Part shown: piece by piece, positions 53,106-61,550 of the stretch
How the letters are laid out: every line of letters starts with the position of its first letter
Numbering within the stretch: the first letter of the stretch is position 1
Assembly: GCF_001864935.2 (NCBI RefSeq)
Contig: NZ_CP126267.1
Location: 248,001 to 312,000 of the forward strand
From: Curtobacterium sp. MCBA15_012
GTDB taxonomy: Bacteria > Actinomycetota > Actinomycetes > Actinomycetales > Microbacteriaceae
DNA: 64,000 bases
Direction: 5' to 3'
Notes under the pieces: generated by a model
What the model saw: the letters and a program-made list of their open reading frames with translations, nothing else
Databases searched by the model: none
What the model was told of the DNA's origin: nothing
Translations under genes and position numbers: made by a program

Positions 53106-54143
53106 TCAGACTCGTCCAGCCTTCGCATCGGGAACGAGGTGTTCTGTCTTGTCGGCATCAGCGGAATCCTCCGCGGTCATGGGCTCGGTCTTATCTTCGA
53201 TCTCCTTGGGGAGGGGGAGATCGGATCCCGTCCCCGAGTCGCCTGCCTCAGCTTCGTGCGCCGTCTGCTCTCCAGCAGGTCGGACGAGCAGGGCTAAGGT
53301 GAGCGCTCCGGCCATCACCATCCCGAATGTCGCTAGTCCGATGACCACTGCGATCACGAGGTGAAAGAACACCCCGGCAGCCCAGCCAGCCCGACGGAAT
53401 CGTCGGTCAGACGAGAAGATCGTCGCCATGACGAAGAGCTCGAGGGCAATCGTTCCCCAGGTGATGACCGCTGCACCTGCCGGCGCCGCGAGGAGATCGA
53501 GCGCAGGATCGTAGAGCCATTGCGGCGCGCCGAAGGCGGGGTGCTGCATCCAGTACCAGAGAGCCGTCCCCTCGACCCACGGTGTCGAGGAGAACTTCGC
53601 TATCGCCGAGTTGGCGTAGACGATCACGAGTTGCGCTGCGATGAGCAGCAGCGCTGTGTTTCCTACAATGTTGACAACCCTGTTCCCCGGGGACGGCGCA
53701 CCACGCCAAACGAACAGGCGGGTGTCACTGACGCACACTGGGATGAGGAACAGGGTGACGATCGCGGCGAGCTGGTCTCCGCCCTCCATCGGCGTGATGG
53801 TCCAGAAGACACTCACAGACACATACCAGTGCAGAACCGCGCTGACGGGCGGGAACAGGCCGAGGATCACGGTGCAGAGAAGGCCCACGCCAATCCAACG
53901 CGCGACGTCGGGGTCGTCCGCAAGGCAGAAGAGACCGATGCTGGGGACACCTGAGCACTCCGGCGCTGCCGATGTTGCAGGGTCGGACGAGTGGAACAGA
54001 GTCGTTCCCGGGTCCAGTGCGAGGGTCAGCAGCGTCGCCAAGGCGATCAAACTCCTCGCCGGGTGCAGCCACCTGGTCACCGGACTACTAGCAGGGATAA
54101 GCCGTTCCAGGAACGTTGATGTTGAAGCTGGGTGTTCCGTCAT
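53106..54143 (-). CDS. sdpB: SdpB-like membrane protein of a killing-peptide system (345 aa)
   Basis: A polytopic membrane protein with about six helices of the SdpB/HTTM type: SLIALATLLTLALDPGTTLF, GVGLLCTVILGLFPPVSAVL, NTALLLIAAQLVIVYANSAI, then AKFSSTPWVEGTALWYWMQHP and FFHLVIAVVIGLATFGMVMAG. The W-x-EGTALWYW and H-P segments are typical. Together with SdpA it is expected to process and export the SdpC-derived toxin. It starts by ATGA overlap with sdpA. The C-terminal ~60 residues are an acidic tail. Confidence 0.8.
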   Translation of the reverse strand: MTEHPASTSTFLERLIPASSPVTRWLHPARSLIALATLLTLALDPGTTLFHSSDPATSAAPECSGVPSIGLFCLADDPDVARWIGVGLLCTVILGLFPPVSAVLHWYVSVSVFWTITPMEGGDQLAAIVTLFLIPVCVSDTRLFVWRGAPSPGNRVVNIVGNTALLLIAAQLVIVYANSAIAKFSSTPWVEGTALWYWMQHPAFGAPQWLYDPALDLLAAPAGAAVITWGTIALELFVMATIFSSDRRFRRAGWAAGVFFHLVIAVVIGLATFGMVMAGALTLALLVRPAGEQTAHEAEAGDSGTGSDLPLPKEIEDKTEPMTAEDSADADKTEHLVPDAKAGRV

Positions 54144-54748
54144 GACTCGCACTTCACGTTCACAATCCTGATGGACTGACGGTGCTCCCGCGTGAGCTTT
54201 CCGTAGGACCACGGAATCGGCTTGACCTTGGCAACGAGGATGTCGCCGCACGTTTCCGGAATCAACGGATTCAGAACCTGCTGACCGTTCACCTCAACCT
54301 TGTTTTCTATGACGCAGCTGTCGATGGAGGTACCTGGAGCGCATGAGGTCCATGCTGCTTTCACGGACCCGCTGTCAGGCTTCGCTACCGCAATCCGAGC
54401 GATATCACCGTCGACAAGTCGCGCGCCACGATTCAGTCCGAACGCGAACCGCGGAGAACCGCCAGAAATCGGGCTCACCGCCGTCCATCCTTGAGGGCTC
54501 TTGCGGTATGCGGTGTAGGTATCTTCCCGAGCGTCACGAGTGAAAAAACCCCACCCTTGTGGCACAAAGGTTCGCACAGTCTGCAGCACCGGATTCGATC
54601 CGGCGCTGGACTCGAAGACGCTGGGCTGCATGGTGGCCACGAAGGCCATCACGCCGATTAAGACGCCGCAGCCGAGCGCGATTCGTCGAACGTTCCGTTC
54701 GGTGTTGTGCCTTGCAGATGACGACCGGTCGATGTCCTCAGTGGTCAT
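54140..54748 (-). CDS. sdpA: SdpA-like protein (202 aa)
   Basis: One N-terminal membrane anchor (IALGCGVLIGVMAFVATMQP) is followed by an extracytoplasmic/SdpA-type domain with VPQGWGFFTRDAREDTYTAY, FGLNRGARL and a C-terminal CGDILVAKVKPIPWSYG. The QGWxFFTRxxRE motif is characteristic of SdpA-family antimicrobial-system proteins. ATG 54748 lies 8 nt after the sdpC stop, and its stop overlaps sdpB. It is needed with SdpB for toxin maturation in the Bacillus system. Confidence 0.82.
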   Translation of the reverse strand: MTTEDIDRSSSARHNTERNVRRIALGCGVLIGVMAFVATMQPSVFESSAGSNPVLQTVRTFVPQGWGFFTRDAREDTYTAYRKSPQGWTAVSPISGGSPRFAFGLNRGARLVDGDIARIAVAKPDSGSVKAAWTSCAPGTSIDSCVIENKVEVNGQQVLNPLIPETCGDILVAKVKPIPWSYGKLTREHRQSIRIVNVKCES

Positions 54749-54756
54749 CGCTGCTG

Positions 54757-55371
54757 CTACTTGACCGCGGACGCGATCTTGGCGACGTACTCGGTGTATC
54801 CGAGGTCCTCCGTGCTGTCCGGGTTGATCGACTTCGCGTTCCAGACCTTCGCCTTGGTCCAGAGGACAAAGTGCCCTGCGACGGCGGTCTCGGCGACAAC
54901 CGCAACGGCGATGCCTCCCACGACGGCGATCTCGACACCCGCGACGCAGACGCAGATAACGCCGCACTGCGGTTGAACCGTGCTTGCCCTCGAAACCTGC
55001 GGATAGTCCGACTCGATCGCCTTCGCGAAGGCAGACGTGAGCTGCTTCACGCCGTCGTCGACCTTGTAGGGGTCGCCGCTGCGAATCTGGTCAGCGGCCG
55101 CGGCGAGTTCGGAAGAGTGCTCGGCCTCCACGGTGGTCAGCAGCTTGTCCTGCACGTTGGCGATGTCTGCCCGGGAGGCCGCAGAGGCCTTCGACAGTGG
55201 CTCGATGTCGGCCGCGTCGGCGAACGCACCCTCGCCGTACAGCACGCCTTCTGCAATCTCCGTGTCGGTGAATTGAGGCGACGCTGCCTCCGCGTGTGCG
55301 GCGCTCACCGCGGGGACCGCGGCCAGCGCGAGAGAAGCGATTGCGATCTGCGCAACAAGACTGATCTTCAT
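54757..55371 (-). CDS. sdpC: SdpC-like killing-peptide precursor (204 aa)
   Basis: A signal peptide (VAQIAIASLALAAVPAVSAA, cleavage near HAEA-A), a pro-region with GEGAFADAADIEPLSKASAA that matches the SdpC family, and a hydrophobic Cys-containing segment (PQCGVICVCVAGVEIAVVGG then IAVAVVAE). That segment parallels the mature disulfide-bonded SDP peptide of Bacillus subtilis. AAGGGGG lies upstream of ATG 55371. It is first in the operon C-A-B, and is expected to be secreted and toxic to sensitive neighbours by membrane depolarisation. Confidence 0.8.
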   Translation of the reverse strand: MKISLVAQIAIASLALAAVPAVSAAHAEAASPQFTDTEIAEGVLYGEGAFADAADIEPLSKASAASRADIANVQDKLLTTVEAEHSSELAAAADQIRSGDPYKVDDGVKQLTSAFAKAIESDYPQVSRASTVQPQCGVICVCVAGVEIAVVGGIAVAVVAETAVAGHFVLWTKAKVWNAKSINPDSTEDLGYTEYVAKIASAVK

Positions 55372-55490
55372 TGTAATTCCCCCTTGGAACTTTCACAGCA
55401 GTCTGCACGAGGTGCGCCGACGGAGTCAAGGGGGCCTCAGGTTGACGGCCTGACCGGCACCTGCGTTAGGTTGTTGAGGGGGAGGCAGAT

Positions 55491-55859
55491 ATGAGCAATC
55501 CGGGTTGGTTCGCGGCAATCGCCTGCGCTGTCCTCATTTTGGCGGTCAACGCTGCCATCTGGGGAGTGGTCTCAGTGGCAGCCGACGGCTTAGGCCGCAA
55601 CCATGTTGCGGGCGTGCGCCTTCCTTCTGTCATGCGAAGTGACGAGACGTGGGTCGCCGGTCATCAGGCGGCCCGTAAGGCTGTGCGACCGTTCTTGATA
55701 GCGGCAATCATCGTCATTGTCATATCAATTCCGGCCCAGCTGGCGCCCGTCCTCTACGTGGTCCTAATCGGGCTCTCGCTCGCGTGCACCTTGGGCGGTC
55801 TCGTTGCGGCCGCAGTGTCCGCCTCACGTGCTGCTCGGCGCGTAACCTCGGCTCCGTAA
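55491..55859 (+). CDS. sdpI: SdpI-like immunity protein (122 aa)
   Basis: Three hydrophobic helices (AIACAVLILAVNAAIWGVVS; RPFLIAAIIVIVISIPAQL; VLYVVLIGLSLACTLGGLVA) and the family-typical loop VRLPSVMRSDETWVAGHQAA, which matches the G-xR-x-P...S-x-x-xW-xx-xH/N of the SdpI/YhfL domain. It is divergent from sdpC with about 120 bp between starts. It is predicted to sit in the membrane and protect the producer from the SDP-like peptide. It is shorter than Bacillus SdpI (207 aa). Confidence 0.72.
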   Translation: MSNPGWFAAIACAVLILAVNAAIWGVVSVAADGLGRNHVAGVRLPSVMRSDETWVAGHQAARKAVRPFLIAAIIVIVISIPAQLAPVLYVVLIGLSLACTLGGLVAAAVSASRAARRVTSAP

Positions 55860-56205
55860 TCCGCGCTGTCGCGACGTGACGGTCGTCAACTGGATGCTCG
55901 CGCCGATGTTGTGGTTGTAGCGGTGTGGCGGCCGGTGTTGGGTCGCCCGAATCTCATGCCCTGACGTCGCAACGCTTATCTCCTCGTCGTCATCCAGCTG
56001 CAGGGCTTCATGAGTCCGCGCGCGATGATGTCTGCTCCGTCCGCCGCCGGGCGTCCGCAGCTGCCGCCTTGCATCAGAGCAGAACCACCTGTCTACTGTT
56101 CAGCGGCACGCTCGCCAGGGGTGAGCGGATGAAGCGGGCGGCCCGAGCAGCCCCGCAGCGCGAGCTGGAGTGCTGGAACGCCAGACCTGAAGGTGAAGGG
56201 GAGAC
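55860..56205. other. Intergenic, no supported gene
   Basis: About 345 bp between the immunity gene and the CPBP protease gene. A 100-codon frame here has no start signal and unlikely composition. GGGGAG at the end serves the next gene. Confidence 0.5.
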
Positions 56206-57186
56206 ATGTCGACCGAGCGGTCAGTAGAGCATCAGCGGGGGCGCCGAGCGGTCCCCTGGCTCTCGTTGGTGGTGTTCCTCGCGATGAGCCTCGGTGGTGC
56301 GTGGGTCGTGGTCTCACCCCTTTGGGCGAGTGGCGTCGGTCTTTCGTCGCCATGGGCTGCGGCTCTTCTGCCGGCGATGATGTTCACACCAGCAGTCGCC
56401 GTCCTCGTAGTGGGCTTGATCGAACGCAAGCGTCCCGCGGCGGCCGTCCGTGAGCTCGGCATGTGGCCGCTCCGACCCGCCAAGCGGGTTGTGGGGCTGA
56501 CCCTGATCGGTCTCCTCGGTGTCCCTCTGGTCATCGCAGCTGGCATCGCTATCGCTGCCGTTCTCGGCTGGGTGGATCTCGATCTTCGACACCTGTCGGG
56601 CTTCCGGGCGGAGCTACGAGCGTCCGCCGGCGATGCTGCCGACACGATCCCGGTACGGTTCGTCGTCATCATCCAGTTGGTCTCGATCCCCTTCGCGGCG
56701 CTCTTCAACGGGGTGCTCGCCTTCGGCGAGGAAGTGGGATGGCGCGGATGGCTCCTTCCGCGACTTCGAGTGCACATGGGAACCTGGCCATCGATCCTCG
56801 TTACCGGCGCCATTTGGGGTGCTTGGCACAGTCCGCTGATCCTTCTCGGGTACAACTTCGCGCAGCCAAACATCGCTGGCGTCTCGCTCATGGTGGTCGC
56901 GTGCGCAGCGATCGGGACACTGTTCGGCTGGCTTCGCCTACGCAGCGGCTCTCTGTGGCCCTCCGTCTTCGCGCACGGAGCTTTGAACGCCAGCGCTGGC
57001 TTGGTCGTACTCTTCTCGGCTGCGGGCCGCGAGCTAAACCCCATCCTTGCCGGACCACTCGGAGTGGCCACGTGGCTCGCAGTAGCCGCCATCGTCGCCG
57101 TGCTCGGTGTGTTCCACCAGTTCAAAGCCTCCCGGCTCGGCTCGGTCACGAACCCATCCGCGGAGGTGAAGGAGTGGTTGCGCTGA
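56206..57186 (+). CDS. CPBP-family intramembrane metalloprotease (326 aa)
   Basis: An Abi/CAAX-type membrane protease with about eight helices. Active-site motifs: EEVGWRGWLLPRL (EExxxR), then GAIWGAWHSPLIL (the FxxxH equivalent WGAWH) and HGALNASAG (HxxxN). ATG 56206 with GGGGAG at good spacing. Relatives protect bacteriocin producers or process prenylated proteins. Close placement after the SDP-like locus suggests immunity or peptide processing, by inference only. Confidence 0.85.
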   Translation: MSTERSVEHQRGRRAVPWLSLVVFLAMSLGGAWVVVSPLWASGVGLSSPWAAALLPAMMFTPAVAVLVVGLIERKRPAAAVRELGMWPLRPAKRVVGLTLIGLLGVPLVIAAGIAIAAVLGWVDLDLRHLSGFRAELRASAGDAADTIPVRFVVIIQLVSIPFAALFNGVLAFGEEVGWRGWLLPRLRVHMGTWPSILVTGAIWGAWHSPLILLGYNFAQPNIAGVSLMVVACAAIGTLFGWLRLRSGSLWPSVFAHGALNASAGLVVLFSAAGRELNPILAGPLGVATWLAVAAIVAVLGVFHQFKASRLGSVTNPSAEVKEWLR

Positions 57187-57727
57187 GATGACCGGTCGGC
57201 GGACGGTCGGGGAGTCCCGCAGCGTCACGGATAAGGCGTCTACTGACATAATCTATATTATCGGTTGATCGACGCCGCTGTGGGGAGATGGTGCCGAGCT
57301 GTCTGTCCAGGGCCACCGGCGGAGCGGTCCGTGGTTTCTTCGCAACGGAGCGGTCCGTCCATACAGTGGTCCTGCTCATTGCCAGCGAGTAATGGCGGAG
57401 CGTCGCGCAGCGAGCTCATGTGGCGTCCGATACATGCAGTGAGGGTGGGGAGCCTGACCGTCCGCGAGAGTAGTAGCGATACGCTCGCGTCGCTCTACGC
57501 TGGGCCGGTGCACGCTCGCGCTCGGCTTGTTCTCGTGTCGGTGACCCGGGAGTCTCGGTCGATCGCTCAATTTCGTGCGTTCGTGTCACTCAGCCGCAGG
57601 CGTTGCGGTAACCGAGCAGTAACGGAGGGCCGGTGGTGAGGCCTGCGAAGGTGGGAGCAACTGTGCTCATATTCCCCGTGAGTGCGCGGTTGCTTCGGCT
57701 CCGCCTAGGTTTTGGCGAGTGGGAACA
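57187..57727. other. Intergenic end of the island
   Basis: About 540 bp with no credible gene. An AT-rich patch (57240-57262: CATAATCTATATTATCGG) could be a promoter/operator. It leads into the tRNA fragment. Confidence 0.5.
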
Positions 57728-57754
57728 TGGGTTCAAATCCCACCGGTACCGCCA
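57728..57754 (+). other. tRNA-Ser 3'-end duplicate: attachment site of the island
   Basis: TGGGTTCAAATCCCAC forms the T arm, CGGTACC the 3' acceptor strand, then G-CCA. The discriminator G73 and the preceding long-variable-arm-like sequence suggest tRNA-Ser. The 5' half (GGTACCG...) is absent upstream, so this is a fragment left by integration. The original gene should lie at the other island end, left of this window. Confidence 0.7.
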
Positions 57755-57802
57755 CAGGGTTGATTGCACGTCTGGTCTCCAGCGTTTGCAGGTGTGACCC
57801 GA

Positions 57803-57838
57803 CAGAAGAGCCCCCGGCTTCGGCCGGGGGCTCTTCTG
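57803..57838 (+). terminator. Strong hairpin downstream of the tRNA fragment
   Basis: A 16-bp perfect stem (CAGAAGAGCCCCCGGC and complement) closed by a C-UUCG-G tetraloop, 49 nt after CCA. It is probably the native terminator of the tRNA-Ser gene, which marks resumption of chromosomal sequence. Confidence 0.85.
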
Positions 57839-58042
57839 GTTCTCTGGAGCTGTTCGGTGCTCGATTCCACGGGTCGCTCACGTATTCGTGGCTGCTCGAG
57901 CGCTCGGTGCGCCGTCCGCAGCTCGCTTCCGGGCACGCTGAAGCACCCCGGATGCTCCTCGCCCGTTCTCGGGCATGACGGAGCGTCGGGGTGCTGCTGG
58001 TCTTGCATGGTTCTGCCGGTTCTGCCGGTGCGTGCCAGCTCA

Positions 58043-58518
58043 TCACGCAGGTGCCGAGGCTAGCTCTGATGGTTCCCAGGGCACCAGGCTCCGCGGCGGC
58101 GGGTTCCGCACGTAGCGGGTCTCGCCGATGCGGTCCGGGGCACGCTCGAGGGAGTCGTCGGGCTGCTTCCGCGGCTGGGGTGAGCGGCCCGCGCCGGCTC
58201 GTCGTTCCGATTCGTGGCCGTCGTGTTCGAGCTGGATGATGCGTCGCATGTTCGAGGCGACAGCGAAGAGCGCGAGGGCGAACTGTTGTGCGGCGAGCCC
58301 GTGCATGGGTCGGCCCGATACGTGTCGAACCACTCCTTGCTGCCGTAGCGCAGCTTCTGCCGCAGCGACCTTCTTGCGATCCGATACCGCTTGTACCTCG
58401 ACGTAGTCGACGGAGACGGCTCCGAGAGCGAGCGCGGAGACGTACCGAGGTGCGACCACCTGCGACGCAAGCCATTGATCGTTGCAGTGACTTCGAAATC
58501 GGTCACGTACAAGGCCAT
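58043..58518 (-). pseudogene. Transposase C-terminal remnant, frameshifted
   Basis: Fragments of a transposase tail appear in two frames: KLRYGSKEWFDTYRA in one, and SDRKKVAAAEAAL plus GLAAQQFALALFAVASNMRR with IIQLEHDGHE in the other. The order (conserved W-x-x-x-Y-R, then RG/GLAAQ..., then hydrophobic helix and NxRR) is that of actinobacterial DDE transposase ends. There is no intact frame. Confidence 0.45.
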
Positions 58519-58997
58519 CCCGTGTCTCCCCGCGTTCTATTCACCCTGGCGGTGTGTCCGCTCACGGGCCAACGCGAGCGCGTGTCGCCGCGTGGCGCGT
58601 TCTTGTTCGAGCAGCGGCAGCGTGCTGCGTGCCCGTGAGGTACGCCGGCTGTACCTCACCCTCGCGGGTGCTGCTCTCCGCCAGGCGCGGGTGTCCGCGC
58701 ACAGGGGTCCTGACGAGAGGAAACGAACTCATGACCACGCAGCTCCAGGGGACGCATTGCAGGACCCACTGACGTTCTGCACCTGCGCGCAGGACGTCTG
58801 CTCCGGCGTGGACGACGTAGCTGACGGCACGGCCGGATCGTGTTGTTCGTGCCCCTTCCTCGACGGCGAAGCGCCCTGTCCTGCCCGCGAGGAGATCCCT
58901 CGCTTCGTGTCGGAGGATGCGCCGGCTCGGCTGGATCCGTATGGCGATCGCGCTCGAGATACCGCTCACCGCGACCCTCCCGCAGATGGTGAGCGAC
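58519..58997. other. Intergenic region, possible Cys-rich remnant
   Basis: About 480 bp. A frame around 58770-58890 (FCTCAQDVCSG ... CCSCPFLDGEAPC) is strikingly Cys-rich, but its start signals are poor. An ATG at 58731 with GAGAGGAAAC upstream opens only a 13-codon frame. I do not call a gene. Confidence 0.4.
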
Positions 58998-59894
58998 CTA
59001 GTTCGTGCTGACGGACAGGTAGTCGGCGTACCACTCCAGATCGGCGACGGACGGCGAGAAGGGAAGTCCAGGGCGGACTCCGGCGAGCTCCCAGAACTGG
59101 GCGCTGTCGAACCAGTTGTCGATCTCCAGCATCGACTGCTGGTGGGGCGTGAGCGTCGTGGCGGTGAGCGGTCGGACTCGTGGAAGGAGTCGGTCGGAGA
59201 TCCACTGACCGATCTCGGCTACGAGGAAGGGGCCGGGAGCGTCGGCGTGCAGCACCCTCTGAGTGCCGAGCGCCTCTGAGGGAGTGGACGCGAGTCTGCT
59301 TATGCCGCTCGCGAGATCCCGCACGTTGACCGCTGACACGCGTGCCCGCCATGACCGGGCCGTGCCCTGGCCGACGAATGAGCTCGCGAGGGTTGGTACG
59401 ACCCAGCGGTCGCCTGCACCCCAGACGAGGTTCGGCCTGATGATGATCGCTCCTGCCCCGAGCAGTACCTCCTCGCCCTCCGCACGGCTGGCACTGACGG
59501 CTGATGCGGGGTTCGTCGGAGGGGCGGCCGCACCGCGATGCGGCCCCCTCCCGGTGACCGACGCGGTCGAGACGGCGATCAGGCGTTCGACTCCGGCGGC
59601 CTGCGCTGCTCTCGCGACAGTTGCGGCGACCTCGACATTCGAACGACGGAGATCCTCCGGCGTCCCGGAGACCGCGGAGACGCAGTGGACGACGGCGGAC
59701 GCGCCAGCCATCGCCCTGGTCGTCGATACTGGGTCTCTGAGCTCCGAGCGCCCCACTGTGCGGACGGTCGCCCCGCTGGCTTCGAGCGCGGCGACCACAT
59801 GGCTGCCGATGTAGCCGGAGCCGCCGGTCACGGTGATGAAGGTTCCGGTCGGCGAGATCGGGTGAGCGCAACGGCTGTCGACTACGCTGGTCAT
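58998..59894 (-). CDS. NAD(P)-dependent epimerase/reductase (extended SDR, 298 aa)
   Basis: The Rossmann fold starts at FITVTGGSGYIGSHV (TGxxGxxG). Further SDR features: VVHCVSAVSG, the AAGVERLIAVSTASV strand and SASRAEGEEVLL, where the usual YxxxK is modified to a Ser/Arg form, and IIIRPNLVWGAGD. Located head-to-head with the ScbR-like gene; in Streptomyces an SDR often acts in butyrolactone maturation (reduction). The start codon lies only 3 bp from the divergent gene's start. Confidence 0.78.
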   Translation of the reverse strand: MTSVVDSRCAHPISPTGTFITVTGGSGYIGSHVVAALEASGATVRTVGRSELRDPVSTTRAMAGASAVVHCVSAVSGTPEDLRRSNVEVAATVARAAQAAGVERLIAVSTASVTGRGPHRGAAAPPTNPASAVSASRAEGEEVLLGAGAIIIRPNLVWGAGDRWVVPTLASSFVGQGTARSWRARVSAVNVRDLASGISRLASTPSEALGTQRVLHADAPGPFLVAEIGQWISDRLLPRVRPLTATTLTPHQQSMLEIDNWFDSAQFWELAGVRPGLPFSPSVADLEWYADYLSVSTN

Positions 59895-59897
59895 CCG

Positions 59898-60545
59898 ATG
59901 TCCCCCAGGTCCGAGCCGGTGCAAGAGCGTGCACTCCAGACACGCGCCGCTGTCGTTCGCGGCGCCGCCGTGGTGTTCGAGCGGCGTGGGTATGCCGGGG
60001 CGTCGCTCGATCTCATCGCGGACGAGGCCGGCGTCACGCGCGGCGCGATGTACTTCCACTTCCGTTCGAAGGACGAGATCGCGAACGCCGTGATCACCGA
60101 GCAGCACCGGATCGCCCGCGTCGACGCGGAGACCGCGATGGCCAAGGCGTCGTCCGCGGTCGAGGCGATGCTGCTCATGTCCGCCGGTCTCGCCCGCCAG
60201 CTCGTCAGCGACGGTGTGGTCAGCGCAGGGATCCGGCTGACGACCGACGGGTCCGCCGCGTCGCTGTCCAACGTGACGCCGTACCGCGACTGGATGGCCA
60301 CCTTCGAGAACCTCGCCGGGCTCGCCGTCGAGCAGGGCGACTTCCGGCCGGACCTCGACGCTGCCCGGTTCGCCCGGTTCGTCATCCCGGCGTACACCGG
60401 GGTGCAGCTGGTCTCGGACACGCTGCACGATCGGCAGGACCTGTTCGAACGGGTGCGGGAGATGTGGGACATCCTGCTCCCGGGCGTCGTCGTGCCCGAG
60501 CGGCTCGACGCCTGCCTCGCACTGTTGGCGGTCATCCGGCCGTGA
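59898..60545 (+). CDS. ScbR/ArpA-like gamma-butyrolactone receptor, TetR family (215 aa)
   Basis: The N-terminal HTH (ASLDLIADEAGVTRGAMYFH then FRSKDEIANAVI) is close to the butyrolactone-receptor consensus. The C-terminal ligand domain has RLTTDGSA, PYRDWM, AYTGVQLVSD and MWDILLPGVV, as in ArpA/ScbR. It is expected to repress target promoters until the autoregulator binds. ATG 59898; GTG 59919 is an alternative. The 3' end overlaps the afsA-like gene by 14 nt in a convergent arrangement. Confidence 0.85.
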   Translation: MSPRSEPVQERALQTRAAVVRGAAVVFERRGYAGASLDLIADEAGVTRGAMYFHFRSKDEIANAVITEQHRIARVDAETAMAKASSAVEAMLLMSAGLARQLVSDGVVSAGIRLTTDGSAASLSNVTPYRDWMATFENLAGLAVEQGDFRPDLDAARFARFVIPAYTGVQLVSDTLHDRQDLFERVREMWDILLPGVVVPERLDACLALLAVIRP

Positions 60546-61437
60546 CGTGGCTCGGCGTGACCCGCCGTGACGGTTCGGACCGCCCACGGAGCACCGCGCT
60601 CGTGCTCACCGCGCCGGACTGCTCGAAGGACACCCGCCACGTGTCGCCGTCGTCCGTCACCGTCACGGTGCACGGCTCGTCGAGCTCGACGACGGCGTCG
60701 TAGACGAGCTCCATCGTCGAGAGGTCTCCGGGGCCGCCCGCCGCCGACACCGCCTGTTGCGCGGCGCTGAGGAGCAGCATGCCCGGCACGTGGTCCAGCG
60801 GGTGGTCGAACCAGGCGGGCTCCCCGGTGTCAACGACGAGGAGGGAGACGCCTGCCCGGTCGGTCGGGGCGAGGAGGTCGAGCCCGCCACGACGGGACGG
60901 GCCGTCGACGCGTGGCGTGACGGGCGTCCGACCGTTCCGGGTCCGCTGGTAGGTGCGTCGATCGATGATCCGCGCGGCGGCGACGGCCTGACCGACCGCG
61001 CCGTCCCCGTCCTCGAACGTCGCTTCCAGGGTGAAGGCACTGACGCCGCGCGCGGACCGTCGGACGTCGACGACGCGCGCGTGGATCGAGATCGCCTCGC
61101 CGGTCTGCACCGTGCGGGCAGCGGTGCTCAGGCGCATCGACGGCATCAGGAACGCAGCATCGAGCGGCACGCCGAACGCGGTGTGGGCCAGGTAGATCGC
61201 GAGCTGCCGGACGGTCTCTGCGACGAGCGCCGGATCGACCTGCCGGGTGCGCCCGAGCAGGCGGTGGTTCCGCGGCCACTGCGCGCCGGCGAGGAAGGTC
61301 TCCCGGCCGGTGGAGTAGGCCTCTGTCACGAGCACGTCGGACAGCCACCGCCGGTGTACGAGGTGACCAGGGACGAGCTGCGCGTGGGTCAGGGCGGGAG
61401 CAGGAGCAAGGGCAGGAGCTACGAGGGTGGCGGACAC
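60532..61437 (-). CDS. afsA: AfsA/ScbA-like butyrolactone synthase (301 aa)
   Basis: AfsA family with two hotdog-like repeats. Repeat 1: VHRRWLSDVLVTEAYSTGRE, FLAGAQWPRNH. Repeat 2: VDTGEPAWFDHPLDHVPGML and LLSAAQQA. The FDHPLDHVPGM segment is the most conserved family stretch. The reaction is condensation of a beta-ketoacyl chain from ACP with DHAP towards the gamma-butyrolactone precursor. GTG 61437 with GGAGGAG upstream. Next to a ScbR-like receptor and an SDR, it makes a full signalling locus. Confidence 0.88.
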   Translation of the reverse strand: MSATLVAPALAPAPALTHAQLVPGHLVHRRWLSDVLVTEAYSTGRETFLAGAQWPRNHRLLGRTRQVDPALVAETVRQLAIYLAHTAFGVPLDAAFLMPSMRLSTAARTVQTGEAISIHARVVDVRRSARGVSAFTLEATFEDGDGAVGQAVAAARIIDRRTYQRTRNGRTPVTPRVDGPSRRGGLDLLAPTDRAGVSLLVVDTGEPAWFDHPLDHVPGMLLLSAAQQAVSAAGGPGDLSTMELVYDAVVELDEPCTVTVTDDGDTWRVSFEQSGAVSTSAVLRGRSEPSRRVTPSHVTAG

Positions 61438-61550
61438 GTCGGGTCTCCTCCGGTCGGGTTCAGTTCGGTGAGCGGGACGAGCAACGGCGCTGCTCCGGGA
61501 TGACCGGGGCAGCGCCGTTGCTGGGTGTGGTCAGCGCAGGAGCGCGGGGC

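Noticed and set aside
57660..57754. Complete tRNA gene
   Set aside because: No 5' acceptor strand (GGTACCG), D arm or anticodon arm can be found upstream; only the 3' end is present.
58731..59011. Cys-rich (metallothionein-like) gene
   Set aside because: The Cys-rich frame has no good start codon, and the ATG with a Shine-Dalgarno opens only 13 codons in another frame.
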